From Candidatus Thalassospirochaeta sargassi (GTDB lineage Bacteria; Spirochaetota; Spirochaetia; UBA9216): 53,460 bases of DNA. The translations under genes were made by a program, and so were the position numbers. The notes under the pieces are model-generated. The model saw nothing but the letters and a program-made list of their open reading frames with translations. It had not been told where the DNA came from and searched no databases. Numbering within the stretch: the stretch's first letter is position 1; each line of letters starts with the position of its first letter. This document shows, piece after piece, positions 8,770 to 16,438 of this stretch. The stretch covers positions 1 through 53,460 of the forward strand of contig JAQQAL010000034.1 of the NCBI GenBank assembly GCA_028532855.1, written 5' to 3'.

Positions 8770-9671
8770 CAATGTAACTCCTCTTTTCTTGACAGGATCG
8801 AAAACCCGGTAAACAGCAAAACAACAAGCAGCATTATTACAGCCATGGCTGAGCCAAGACCGTAATGCAGATTTGTAAATGCTTCCCGGAGAATAACCAG
8901 TGAGGGAACCGCCACTGATGATGAGGTATCGCCGCCGAGCATAACATAAAACTGATTAAAGGCATGAAAGTTCCATATGCAGGACATAATAAGAGATGTT
9001 CTTGTAACCGGCCACAGCATCGGCCAGGTAATACTTCTGAATTTCTTCCACCATGATGCACCGTCTATTTCAGCTGCCTCATACAGCTCAGCAGAAATGC
9101 CCTGAAGTCCGGAGAGCAGTATCAGACATGTGAACGGCCAGCCCTTCCAGACGCTCGCCATAACTACTGAGGCCATCGCCCTATCGCCTACAAGCCAGAT
9201 AAGCGGCTCCTGAATTAAACCTATCTGAAGAAGGAGCTTGTTCACAAGCCCTATTCTTGCCTGGAAAATAAAACGCCATACGTTGTACATTACTGAATCC
9301 GGCGTTATATAGGGCAGGAGAACCAGCCCCCGCACAATTGTCCTGCCAGGGAATTTATTGTTAAGCAGCAGGGCCACAGCCAGAGCGATAACATAACCTA
9401 TTGGAATTGTAAGCAGTCCATATAGCACTACATTCCAGAGACTTCGCATAAATACCCTACCGACATCCATACCGCTGTTGAAGATATCAAAGTAATTACG
9501 CAAACCGACAAAGGGCGCTGATAGCCACTGAGTAAGCGTTTTTATATCAAGATCCAGAAAACTGATGAACATACCTGTTAGAATCGGAATAACATGTACA
9601 AAGAGCATCGCCAGCAGAGCCGGAAGTATAAATTTAAAAGCTGTTATATTATTTCGTTGGTTCAAGACCAT
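8769..9671 (-). CDS. Carbohydrate ABC transporter permease, MalF-type
   Basis: This is a membrane permease of 300 residues with six hydrophobic segments and the EAA docking loop ELYEAAEIDGASWWKKFRSITWPML. It pairs with the MalG-type protein encoded next. The ATG at 9669-9671 overlaps the end of the GH9 gene by 10 bp and is preceded by GGAGG at a 6-base spacing. It belongs to the same operon as the binding protein, GH9 enzyme and cellobiose phosphorylase, so cello-oligosaccharide import is inferred. Confidence 0.92.
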   Translation of the reverse strand: MVLNQRNNITAFKFILPALLAMLFVHVIPILTGMFISFLDLDIKTLTQWLSAPFVGLRNYFDIFNSGMDVGRVFMRSLWNVVLYGLLTIPIGYVIALAVALLLNNKFPGRTIVRGLVLLPYITPDSVMYNVWRFIFQARIGLVNKLLLQIGLIQEPLIWLVGDRAMASVVMASVWKGWPFTCLILLSGLQGISAELYEAAEIDGASWWKKFRSITWPMLWPVTRTSLIMSCIWNFHAFNQFYVMLGGDTSSSVAVPSLVILREAFTNLHYGLGSAMAVIMLLVVLLFTGFSILSRKEELH

Positions 9672-10993
9672 ATCTGTCCTCCTTTTTTCAATGCCGCTAA
9701 GCCGCCTGATAAAAAAACAAGCGGCGCGTTATAGTCTACTGCATACTCGTTACATGAATATGCTTCTGGCAGATCAGCGTACCCGAGTTTTCCAAGTCCA
9801 GCCGGGTAACATCCGTCTTCCGCTGAATTATTCGGCCCGCCTACAAGCAGACCCGGAATTACAGTTTTCGAAGCCTGAACAATTCGATGATGGGGATTAC
9901 AGACCGGGTTGTTCCCGAATCCGGTGATAAAGCACTTTCCCAGTGCATTATTTCCCAGAATATACTTCAATTGTTTTGAAGCAGTACTGTAATAAAGCTT
10001 CCGGCACACCGTATCATCACAAATTTCAGCAGCAAGAATTAGAAGCAAACCGTAGGCTGCGGCAAATTTATTCGACCCCCAAAGGTATTCATTTTCCTGC
10101 AGTGCACAGCCGAAGTCATCATCCGCTGAACATCTGCAAATTCGTTCGGCCTCAGCAAGTATCTGCTCCCTGTAATATGCGGTTCCATCCTCCTGATATA
10201 GCGCCCATACCGCAGCAGCACTCATGTTTTCCCAACCGAGCGGACCGCTGATGACGGGCATGTGCATAGAATTTATTGAAACGCACAAATCATACCATTG
10301 CCTGTCTCCGGTAAGCCGGTACAATTCAGCAAATGCCCAGATACAAATTGTATCCACACCGGCTGGTATATACGGGCCGGTCCTGTCGACGGAAGGCAGC
10401 ACTTCATAATCCGGCGGCAGGATTTTCTTCAGATAATTTCCGGCCCTTATTGCAGAATCATATATACGCTCCCGGGCTGGAAAAGCATTCGAGTTGAAAC
10501 GGCAGGCATAAGCCGTTGCCGCAGCAAAATAAGCCGCAGCAGAACTGCTTTTCTCATAAAGAAGCTGGGGTTCAGTGTCCATGTCAGGCATTACCATGTC
10601 ACAGAAATCATATGTATTAACCTTATGATAAACTCCGCCGTCATCATCCTGCATCTTCAACATCCAGGAAAGCTCAAAAGCTGCTTCCTCAAGCAGAACC
10701 GGGTTCTCAGCAGCAAACACAGGGAAAAGATCTGCAAGCAGCAGCAGCTGATAAACAGTGACGGCTGCCGTAGGGATATATTTTCCATAATCACCCGCAT
10801 CATGCCAGCCTCCGGAAACATCAACCTTACCAAGCTCTAACCTCGATAATTCCGAAGGAATAAAATCACCATTCGGTCTGATTATTGCAGGCTTCATATG
10901 ACATTCACCGTATATCGAAGTTCCGCAATGCTGGTATTTGTATGAGTGTATAGTTATATCGAAAACATCATATTCCGTGAAAATATCATTCAT
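9662..10993 (-). CDS. Glycoside hydrolase family 9 enzyme, cytoplasmic (cellodextrinase-like)
   Basis: The GH9 catalytic domain is clear: VSGGWHDAGDYGKY with the paired catalytic Asp residues 65 and 68, NPHHR in the C-terminal third, and SCNEYAVDYNAPLVF with the acid Glu at 416. At 443 residues it is essentially the catalytic barrel alone. There is no signal peptide, Ig-like domain or carbohydrate-binding module, so it should act inside the cell on imported oligosaccharides, unlike most secreted GH9 cellulases. It lies between the binding-protein and permease genes and overlaps the latter by 10 bp. Likely role: shortening longer cellodextrins for the downstream phosphorylase. An exo-beta-glucosaminidase activity, known in some cytoplasmic GH9 proteins, cannot be excluded. 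The ribosome site is weak (AGG nine bases upstream). Confidence 0.92.
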   Translation of the reverse strand: MNDIFTEYDVFDITIHSYKYQHCGTSIYGECHMKPAIIRPNGDFIPSELSRLELGKVDVSGGWHDAGDYGKYIPTAAVTVYQLLLLADLFPVFAAENPVLLEEAAFELSWMLKMQDDDGGVYHKVNTYDFCDMVMPDMDTEPQLLYEKSSSAAAYFAAATAYACRFNSNAFPARERIYDSAIRAGNYLKKILPPDYEVLPSVDRTGPYIPAGVDTICIWAFAELYRLTGDRQWYDLCVSINSMHMPVISGPLGWENMSAAAVWALYQEDGTAYYREQILAEAERICRCSADDDFGCALQENEYLWGSNKFAAAYGLLLILAAEICDDTVCRKLYYSTASKQLKYILGNNALGKCFITGFGNNPVCNPHHRIVQASKTVIPGLLVGGPNNSAEDGCYPAGLGKLGYADLPEAYSCNEYAVDYNAPLVFLSGGLAALKKGGQIWS

Positions 10994-11023
10994 TATTGTT
11001 GCCTGTTATAATATAATTGTGAT

Positions 11024-11093
11024 GAAGGGGAGGAAAGCGGCCCCAGTCTGTTACAATTGGACCCGTTTCAGACCGGGACTGCTTCCCCCTTTC
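11024..11093 (-). terminator. Long intercistronic hairpin between the binding-protein and GH9 genes
   Basis: On the transcript, bases 11093-11069 pair with 11050-11024 in about 20 base pairs with two one-base bulges and two mismatches, closing an 18-nt loop. The core is GTCTG/CAGAC and the G-rich outer stem is GGGGGAAGC/GCTTTCCTCCCC. No U-tract follows, so it is better read as an mRNA-stabilising or attenuating hairpin than as a full terminator. It sits directly after the binding-protein stop codon. Confidence 0.7.
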
Positions 11094-11100
11094 GCCTTGT

Positions 11101-12384
11101 TTATTCTTTTCCCAAAGCAGAATCTACTTTTGATGCAGCAGCATCAAGATGGGTCTTAACTGTGCTGTCGGTGTAGTCGCCGTTAATGTAATCAATAAGA
11201 ACACCCTTGAACTCAGTAACAATTGCATTTTCAATATCACCCCAGACACCAAGAGGCGCATAGGCAGTTGAATAACTCAGAACATTCTTAAAAAGCTGCC
11301 ATCGATCTGTGTCAAAGGCTGCATTGTTATACGCGTCTTTCTTTGAAGGAAGCATCTTTGACAGACTGCTTGTGTATTCAACAATTTGATCCTCTTCAAG
11401 AAGGAATTTGATCCATTCTTTTGCAGCAGCCTTATTTCGGCTTTCTTTAAGAACAACAAGGTTTGATCCTCCGGAGAATGATGCCTCCCCCTTCGGACCC
11501 TTAGGTGGTTCAACAATACCGTAATTCAGACCGGGATTTTCCTGCTCTATATTTGATATATTCCACGGTCCCATATAACACATAGCAACATTGCCGTTGA
11601 TAAACGCGGCATCAGCCTGCGGCTGATTGTACTCGGCACAAGCTTTGGCAGCATATCCGTTTCTAACAAGATCAACATACCACTGCATAGCCTTAACACC
11701 TTCAGGACTGTTTAACAATGCTTTCTCATTCGAGTCATCGAGCATCTGACCACCGTTTCCCCAGAGAATGATTGCCCAGTTATGAATAAGGTCCCATGCG
11801 TTTGTACCGGCAAGCGCAATAGCTGAGCCTTCACCGTATTCAGCAATAATCTTGTCTGCTGCGGCATAAAGCTCTTCATGGGTTTTCGGCGGAGTGGCGC
11901 CGGCTTTTTCAAACATATCCTTGTTATAAAACAGAACACGAGTTTCAGCAAACCATGGAACACCGTAACAGGTTCCGTCAAGGGTTGTTGAATCATAATT
12001 AGCCTTCATGAATGCATCTTTTCCGCCGAACTCATTGATGTCAATCATTTCAAGTCCGCTTGTAGCAGCAAACTGCGGGTTCCAGGTTGTTCCTACCTGA
12101 AAAACATCAACACCTTCTCCTGTGGCAACAGCGGTTGAAATTTTTGTCCAGGCATCGCCCCAACCAACAATTTCATACTCAACAGTAACTCCTGTGAGTT
12201 CATAAAACTCAGCAGCCTTCTCCTCAATCCACGGCATGTGGGTCTCGTCGGGTGCGTTCGGCATTACCCAGAACGTAATTGTTCCACCAAGTTCATCAAC
12301 CGAATCAGCAGCTTCCTGGCTTCCGCCAGCAAAAGCTCCGACTGCAATCAAACCTAGAATCAGTACAATTGCAATTCTTTTCAT
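11101..12384 (-). CDS. Sugar ABC transporter substrate-binding protein (family 1, MalE-type)
   Basis: This exported binding protein has 427 residues. It starts MKRIAIVLILGLIAVGAFAGG, a basic N-terminus plus hydrophobic core, with probable cleavage after AFA. No lipobox cysteine is present. The mature protein has the family-1 pattern: GGTITFWVMPN, GVDVFQVGTTWNPQFA, GVPWFAETRVLFYNKDMFEKAGATPPKT, and FINGNVAMCYMGPWNIS. The ATG has a strong AGGAGG. It follows the ROK regulator by 44 bp and precedes the GH9 and permease genes, which suggests it captures cello-oligosaccharides. The ligand itself is inferred from context. Confidence 0.93.
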   Translation of the reverse strand: MKRIAIVLILGLIAVGAFAGGSQEAADSVDELGGTITFWVMPNAPDETHMPWIEEKAAEFYELTGVTVEYEIVGWGDAWTKISTAVATGEGVDVFQVGTTWNPQFAATSGLEMIDINEFGGKDAFMKANYDSTTLDGTCYGVPWFAETRVLFYNKDMFEKAGATPPKTHEELYAAADKIIAEYGEGSAIALAGTNAWDLIHNWAIILWGNGGQMLDDSNEKALLNSPEGVKAMQWYVDLVRNGYAAKACAEYNQPQADAAFINGNVAMCYMGPWNISNIEQENPGLNYGIVEPPKGPKGEASFSGGSNLVVLKESRNKAAAKEWIKFLLEEDQIVEYTSSLSKMLPSKKDAYNNAAFDTDRWQLFKNVLSYSTAYAPLGVWGDIENAIVTEFKGVLIDYINGDYTDSTVKTHLDAAASKVDSALGKE

Positions 12385-12403
12385 GTTTTCCTCCTAAAAT
12401 AAT

Positions 12404-12425
12404 CAGCTCTTTCCGAGCTGTTTTT
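12404..12425. terminator. Small hairpin between the ROK regulator and binding-protein genes
   Basis: CAGCTC-5 nt-GAGCTG (12404-12420) forms a short perfect stem. Five T residues follow on the plus strand, and a weaker ATTATTTT on the minus strand. Both flanking genes read on the minus strand, so it could only partly attenuate there. It could alternatively be a 5' stabiliser for the binding-protein message. Confidence 0.35.
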
Positions 12426-12428
12426 ACC

Positions 12429-13562
12429 TCATATGATAGACAACTCCGGGTCTTTAACTTCTGGTCCCGGCACCTTGAAAAGCCGGTCTATGATCATTGA
12501 TGCCGCGCCATATGCAACAGCCTTCTCTTCAAGAGAAGAAAATCTTATTTCACATACGGAATCTCCCGGATAAGCCCAGTTCTTATCAAGCTCAGTTTTT
12601 AAAACTTCTGTAAAAACATCCTCATATCCATGAAGGTCCCCCCCCAGAAAACATTCGGATAAAGCGAAGGTGTTTGCTATCAATGCAATATTCCTGCTTA
12701 GTTCAATGGAAAAACGGTTAAACAGTTCCGGGTCTTTCTTGACCCTGAATTCATTTTCTTTTCCGAATGAGAACTGACCGCAGCTTTCAACTCCGGCGAA
12801 AACACTCCGGAATTCACCTGCAGTAAATGTTTTGCCGTGGTGAACCTTACCATCTATTACTATTCCCATTCCGACAGCCAGACCGCCATAGGCAGCTTTT
12901 GCGGAATTATGTTCGCGGAATTCAACCATGGTAAAAAGAAAATCTCTTAAATCCTGTGATTTATTAAAAAGAATCTCCCCCCAGCAGCAGCAATTACCGT
13001 CATTGTCGATAAATATCGGAATGTTGGTTCTCTTTTCAAGATCATCGAGAACTGCGTATTCTTCAGTTACCCCAAGCGGTATCGACTTATAGATGATACC
13101 TTTATCAGGGTTTATGATACCCGACATACCAAGACCTATTCCCGCGAGCGGAATATTCAATATTGAGAGCTGCGATTCCATATCGGAAAGGATTTCACTG
13201 AATACATCAGGAAAGCTGTATGCAGTTATATCCGCATGGAACTGCTTACTAAGGAGTATTTCACCAGCAAGGTTCACGCAGACAACATTACAGCATTCAG
13301 GCTGTACCTCAATTCCCATAACTGCTGAATAATTCTCAAGGATTTTTAATTTGATAGGTTTACGTCCCCCGTGCGGACCGGCTTCACCCGTCTCGGTTTC
13401 AGTGACAATATTCTTTTCCTGAAGAGATGCTGTGATATTGGTTATTGTTGATTTATCAAGCATGAGTTTCTCAGCTATCTCAATCCTGCTTATACCGTCG
13501 TTAAGCCAGATTGTCCTGAGTACCCTTGATGTATTCGACATACTTGCCGATCTATTTCTCAT
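12429..13562 (-). CDS. ROK-family (NagC/XylR-type) transcriptional regulator
   Basis: This 377-residue protein has an N-terminal winged helix (SRIEIAEKLMLDKSTITNITASLQEKNIV, residues 24-52) and a ROK sugar-kinase-like domain with IGLGMSG, FIDNDGNCCCWGEILF and GGLAVGMGIVIDGKVHHG. The usual ROK zinc motif (CxCGxxGC) is absent: the stretch after TAGEFRSVFAG reads VESCGQFSFGKE. It is the first gene of the cello-oligosaccharide operon, and a perfect XylR-like palindrome lies between its start codon and its -10 box. It is therefore most likely an autoregulated repressor of the whole operon. The effector (cellobiose or glucose) is inferred. Confidence 0.92.
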   Translation of the reverse strand: MRNRSASMSNTSRVLRTIWLNDGISRIEIAEKLMLDKSTITNITASLQEKNIVTETETGEAGPHGGRKPIKLKILENYSAVMGIEVQPECCNVVCVNLAGEILLSKQFHADITAYSFPDVFSEILSDMESQLSILNIPLAGIGLGMSGIINPDKGIIYKSIPLGVTEEYAVLDDLEKRTNIPIFIDNDGNCCCWGEILFNKSQDLRDFLFTMVEFREHNSAKAAYGGLAVGMGIVIDGKVHHGKTFTAGEFRSVFAGVESCGQFSFGKENEFRVKKDPELFNRFSIELSRNIALIANTFALSECFLGGDLHGYEDVFTEVLKTELDKNWAYPGDSVCEIRFSSLEEKAVAYGAASMIIDRLFKVPGPEVKDPELSII

Positions 13563-13580
13563 ACTATAACCCTATTACTG

Positions 13581-13605
13581 TTAGTTGGTTTTTTAAACCA
13601 ACTAA
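13581..13605. promoter_or_regulatory. ROK/XylR-like operator, perfect 25-bp palindrome
   Basis: The arms TTAGTTGGTTT and AAACCAACTAA are exact reverse complements around a 3-base centre. The shape and sequence match XylR-type ROK operators (TTAGTTTG...CAAACTAA). It begins right after the -10 box of the minus-strand promoter, so a bound repressor would cover the transcription start of the ROK-led operon. Confidence 0.85.
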
Positions 13606-13634
13606 ATACTAACATCCTTTATTCCACCTGTCAA
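13606..13634 (-). promoter_or_regulatory. Promoter of the ROK-cello-oligosaccharide operon
   Basis: On the minus strand TTGACA (13629-13634), 17 bp, TAGTAT (13606-13611). The perfect -35, ideal spacing and adjoining operator make this a strong prediction. Confidence 0.75.
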
Positions 13635-13662
13635 GAAATGTAAAAAAAGTATCGTTTGAACA

Positions 13663-13691
13663 TTGACTGCATTGACTAAATCCCCTATAGT
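13663..13691 (+). promoter_or_regulatory. Promoter of the DeoR-BtpA-M29-FGGY operon
   Basis: TTGACT (13663-13668), 17 bp, TATAGT (13686-13691). Transcription would begin near 13698, which rules out the in-frame TTG at 13663 as the DeoR start codon. A second TTGACT copy lies at 13672-13677. Confidence 0.7.
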
Positions 13692-13740
13692 GAGTTCTAA
13701 CATTTTTTATGTTCGTATAAACATACAACCGGGGTTTTGG

Positions 13741-14538
13741 ATGGGCATATCGAATAAAAGAAAGCTCCATATAAGAGAATCGATTAAAAACAGCGGAACT
13801 GTCAGTGTTGCAGATCTTGCTCAGGAGCTCTCTGTTTCGGAAATGACAATAAGACGAGATCTTTCAGAAATGGAAAATGAGGGTTTTCTTAAAAGGACTC
13901 ACGGGGGTGCAGTCCGGGAGGTGAGCCGCAGTTATGAACCGCCCTTTTCGGCCAGACAGGAAATAAACAAAGAAGCAAAAACCCTGATAGCAGAGAAGGC
14001 TGTGTCTTACCTTGAGGAAGGAGACACGATTGCGGTAGATTCAGGGACTACAGCACTTGAGTTCGCGCGCCTGTTGAATCGTTTCAGATCTCTTACCATA
14101 GTAACGCCCAGCATCCACATAGCATCCATGTTTTTAACAAATCCCGGCATAGAAACAATACTCGCCGGTGGAATAGTAAGAAAAAATGAGGGCTCAATGG
14201 TTGGGGAGATTACCCGCAAAACCTTCGAAAACCTATATTTTGACAAATTTTTCCTGTCCACTGCAGCTTTGAGTGCGGAGGCTGGTTATACCGAGTACAT
14301 TTCTGAAGATGCGGAAATTAAACGCCTGATAATTTCCCATTCAAAGAAAACTATTGCACTTATGGATTCGACAAAACTTGGCCGAACAGCCTTTTCGCGC
14401 GTTTGCGGCATAGAAGATACAGAAATACTGATTACGGATTCAAAACCGGACAACGGTTTAATCAGAGATCTAACGGATAATAATGTAATTTTAGACATAA
14501 ATAGAACACAAGGAGATAAAAATGAGTTGGTTAAATGA
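13741..14538 (+). CDS. DeoR-family transcriptional regulator
   Basis: The frame is open from 13663, but the promoter occupies that region, so I place the start at the ATG at 13741 (MGISNKRKLHIRES), giving 265 residues, typical for the family. The N-terminal DeoR helix-turn-helix is SVADLAQELSVSEMTIRRDLSEMENEGFLKRTHGGAV. The C-terminal effector domain has DSGTTALEFARLL, LAGGIVRKNEGSMVG and the FLSTAALSAEAGYTE segment that binds a phosphorylated sugar in this family. It leads the BtpA-M29-kinase operon and overlaps the next gene by 17 bp, so it probably represses its own operon until a sugar phosphate accumulates. Confidence 0.9.
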   Translation: MGISNKRKLHIRESIKNSGTVSVADLAQELSVSEMTIRRDLSEMENEGFLKRTHGGAVREVSRSYEPPFSARQEINKEAKTLIAEKAVSYLEEGDTIAVDSGTTALEFARLLNRFRSLTIVTPSIHIASMFLTNPGIETILAGGIVRKNEGSMVGEITRKTFENLYFDKFFLSTAALSAEAGYTEYISEDAEIKRLIISHSKKTIALMDSTKLGRTAFSRVCGIEDTEILITDSKPDNGLIRDLTDNNVILDINRTQGDKNELVK

Positions 14539-15325
14539 TGTTTTCAGCGTAAAGAAACCTGTAATAGCAATGTGTCACCTTCAGGCATTGCCCGGTGATC
14601 CCGGTTGGGACAGAGAGAAGGGAATGGACTGGGTTATTGATAAGGCCAGATTTGACCTAAAAGCCCTTCAGAACGGCGGGGTAGACGGTGTAATGTTTTC
14701 CAATGAATTCAGCCTTCCCTATCTTACAGAAGTTGAACCTGTTACCTACACCGCAATGGCCAGAATAATCGGGGAACTTAAAAGCGAGATAACTGTACCT
14801 TACGGGGTAAACGTTCTGTGGGACCCGAAGGCGTCCATTGATCTGGCTGTCGCCGTCGACGGCTTATTTGTACGTGAAATTTTTTCCGGAGTTTATGCAA
14901 GCGATTTTGGTCTCTGGAACACTAACTGCGGCGAGGTAATACGTCACCAGCATAAAATTGGGGGACAGGATGTAAAACTGCTGTTCAATATTGTGCCTGA
15001 AGCCGCACAGTACCTCGGCACACGGGACGTTGCCGATATTGCACGCTCAACTGTATTCAACCACCTGCCGGACGCAATCTGCGTTTCAGGTCTCACAGCA
15101 GGCGCAGAAACCGATGCATCAACACTTAAAAAAGTAAAAGATGCTATTCCCGATACTCCAGTTTTCGCTAATACCGGAGTTCGCCTATCAAACGTTGAAG
15201 AACAGCTGTCAATTGCCGACGGAACCGTTACGGCCACAACCTTCAAGCGCGATGGCGAATTCTTTAATGAGGTAGATGAAAAACGGGTAAAAGAATTCAT
15301 GGACAAGGTCAGAAGTCTTAGATAA
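14522..15325 (+). CDS. BtpA/SgcQ-family TIM-barrel protein
   Basis: This 267-residue protein belongs to the BtpA family (Synechocystis photosystem I biogenesis factor BtpA, E. coli SgcQ). Family marks are PVIAMCHLQALPGDPGW near the N-terminus, NGGVDGVMFSNEFSLPY, VPYGVNVLWDP, FVREIFSGVYASDFG, and the C-terminal VFANTGVRLSNVEEQLSIADG that resembles a phosphate-binding loop. AAGGAG precedes the ATG, which lies inside the end of the DeoR gene. The biochemical role is unsettled in the family. Here, between a DeoR regulator and a sugar kinase, a sugar or nucleoside-like substrate is more likely than a photosynthetic role. Confidence 0.88.
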   Translation: MSWLNDVFSVKKPVIAMCHLQALPGDPGWDREKGMDWVIDKARFDLKALQNGGVDGVMFSNEFSLPYLTEVEPVTYTAMARIIGELKSEITVPYGVNVLWDPKASIDLAVAVDGLFVREIFSGVYASDFGLWNTNCGEVIRHQHKIGGQDVKLLFNIVPEAAQYLGTRDVADIARSTVFNHLPDAICVSGLTAGAETDASTLKKVKDAIPDTPVFANTGVRLSNVEEQLSIADGTVTATTFKRDGEFFNEVDEKRVKEFMDKVRSLR

Positions 15326-15347
15326 AACAGAAAGCGGGGGGCTGTAA

Positions 15348-16415
15348 ATGGACAAAAGATGGAAAAAGCTCGGCGAAATACTCGTAAACTATTCAACAAG
15401 GGTACAGCGCGGCGAAAAGGTAATGATAGCCATGATCGAACCGGAAACCTGGCCGCTTGCACATGCCGTCTACGAGGCGGTGGTGAAAGCAGGCGGATAC
15501 CCCCAGATTCAGTTAAAATCCGAAACCCTCAGACGCTGTTTTCTTGAATATGGAACGGCCGAACAGATATCCTGGGTGCCGGAAATTGAAATGTACGGTA
15601 TGGAATGGGCCGATGTCTATATCGGTCTGCGCGGAGCACACAACCTCTTTGAGCTGCAGGATATTCCAGCAGATAAGCTCGCATCAAACCAGAATGCAAT
15701 GGGTGTTGTATCTACCGCCCGCTGGGAGAAAACCCGCTGGTGTCTGATTCGCGTACCGAATGAATCGTTTGCACAGCAGGCAGAAACTTCGTATGAATCA
15801 CTGCTTGATATGTTTTTTAATTCATGCTTCATCGACTGGAAGACCGAACTCCCAAAATGGGAAAAATGGTGCCGCAGACTTGAGAACAGCAGAAACGTAC
15901 GGATAACCGGCAAGAATACGGACCTGAGCTTCTCAATCGAGGGACGTAAATGGATGTCTTTTGCGGGTACAAACAACTTCCCCGACGGAGAGATTGCCAC
16001 AGCGCCAATTACTTCAACAATTAACGGCACAATATGGTTTGAAAACCCGGGAGTTCTCGGCGGACGGCTGATGAATGATCTAAGGCTTACATGGAAAGAT
16101 GGAGTGCTCACTGAGGCAAGCTCTTCAACCGAACAGGAGTTTTTAACCTCTATTGTTTCCAAAGACGCAGGCTCCTCTCTCATAGGAGAGTTTGCAATCG
16201 GTACAAACTTTTCGATAGACCGCTTCTGCAACGACATCCTGCTTGACGAAAAAATAGGCGGAACCATTCACATTGCCCTGGGCAGGGCATACCCGGAATG
16301 CGGAGGCTTAAACAAATCGGCCATCCACTGGGATATTGTAAAGGACATAAGACGTGAAGGGGCAGTTTATGTCGATGATAAAGTGATAGTAGAAGGCGGA
16401 AAAATCTACCTTTAA
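15348..16415 (+). CDS. M29-family aminopeptidase-like metalloenzyme
   Basis: This 355-residue protein matches thermophilic M29 metallopeptidases (AmpS/aminopeptidase T). Likely metal ligands can be seen in order: Glu in NNFPDGEIATAP, Glu in SLIGEFAIGTN, His in GGTIHIALGRAYPECGG, and His and Asp in SAIHWDIVKD. It starts after a GGGGGG-rich ribosome site and follows the BtpA gene by 22 bp, so it is co-transcribed with two sugar genes. Peptide cleavage makes little sense here. The E. coli sgc operon likewise contains a peptidase-like protein (SgcX, family M42). A hydrolytic step on a sugar conjugate is inferred. Confidence 0.88.
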   Translation: MDKRWKKLGEILVNYSTRVQRGEKVMIAMIEPETWPLAHAVYEAVVKAGGYPQIQLKSETLRRCFLEYGTAEQISWVPEIEMYGMEWADVYIGLRGAHNLFELQDIPADKLASNQNAMGVVSTARWEKTRWCLIRVPNESFAQQAETSYESLLDMFFNSCFIDWKTELPKWEKWCRRLENSRNVRITGKNTDLSFSIEGRKWMSFAGTNNFPDGEIATAPITSTINGTIWFENPGVLGGRLMNDLRLTWKDGVLTEASSSTEQEFLTSIVSKDAGSSLIGEFAIGTNFSIDRFCNDILLDEKIGGTIHIALGRAYPECGGLNKSAIHWDIVKDIRREGAVYVDDKVIVEGGKIYL

Positions 16416-16438
16416 CAGAGCTTTTAAATGGAGGCGGT

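Noticed and set aside
13663-13740. N-terminal extension of the DeoR regulator from an in-frame TTG
   Set aside because: The TTG is part of a TTGACT -35 box with a matching TATAGT 17 bp on, so it would not be transcribed; the ATG at 13741 gives the normal family length.
15348-16415. Plain housekeeping aminopeptidase
   Set aside because: It is locked between BtpA-family and sugar-kinase genes in a DeoR-led operon, so a role specific to that pathway is more likely, although peptidase activity is not excluded.
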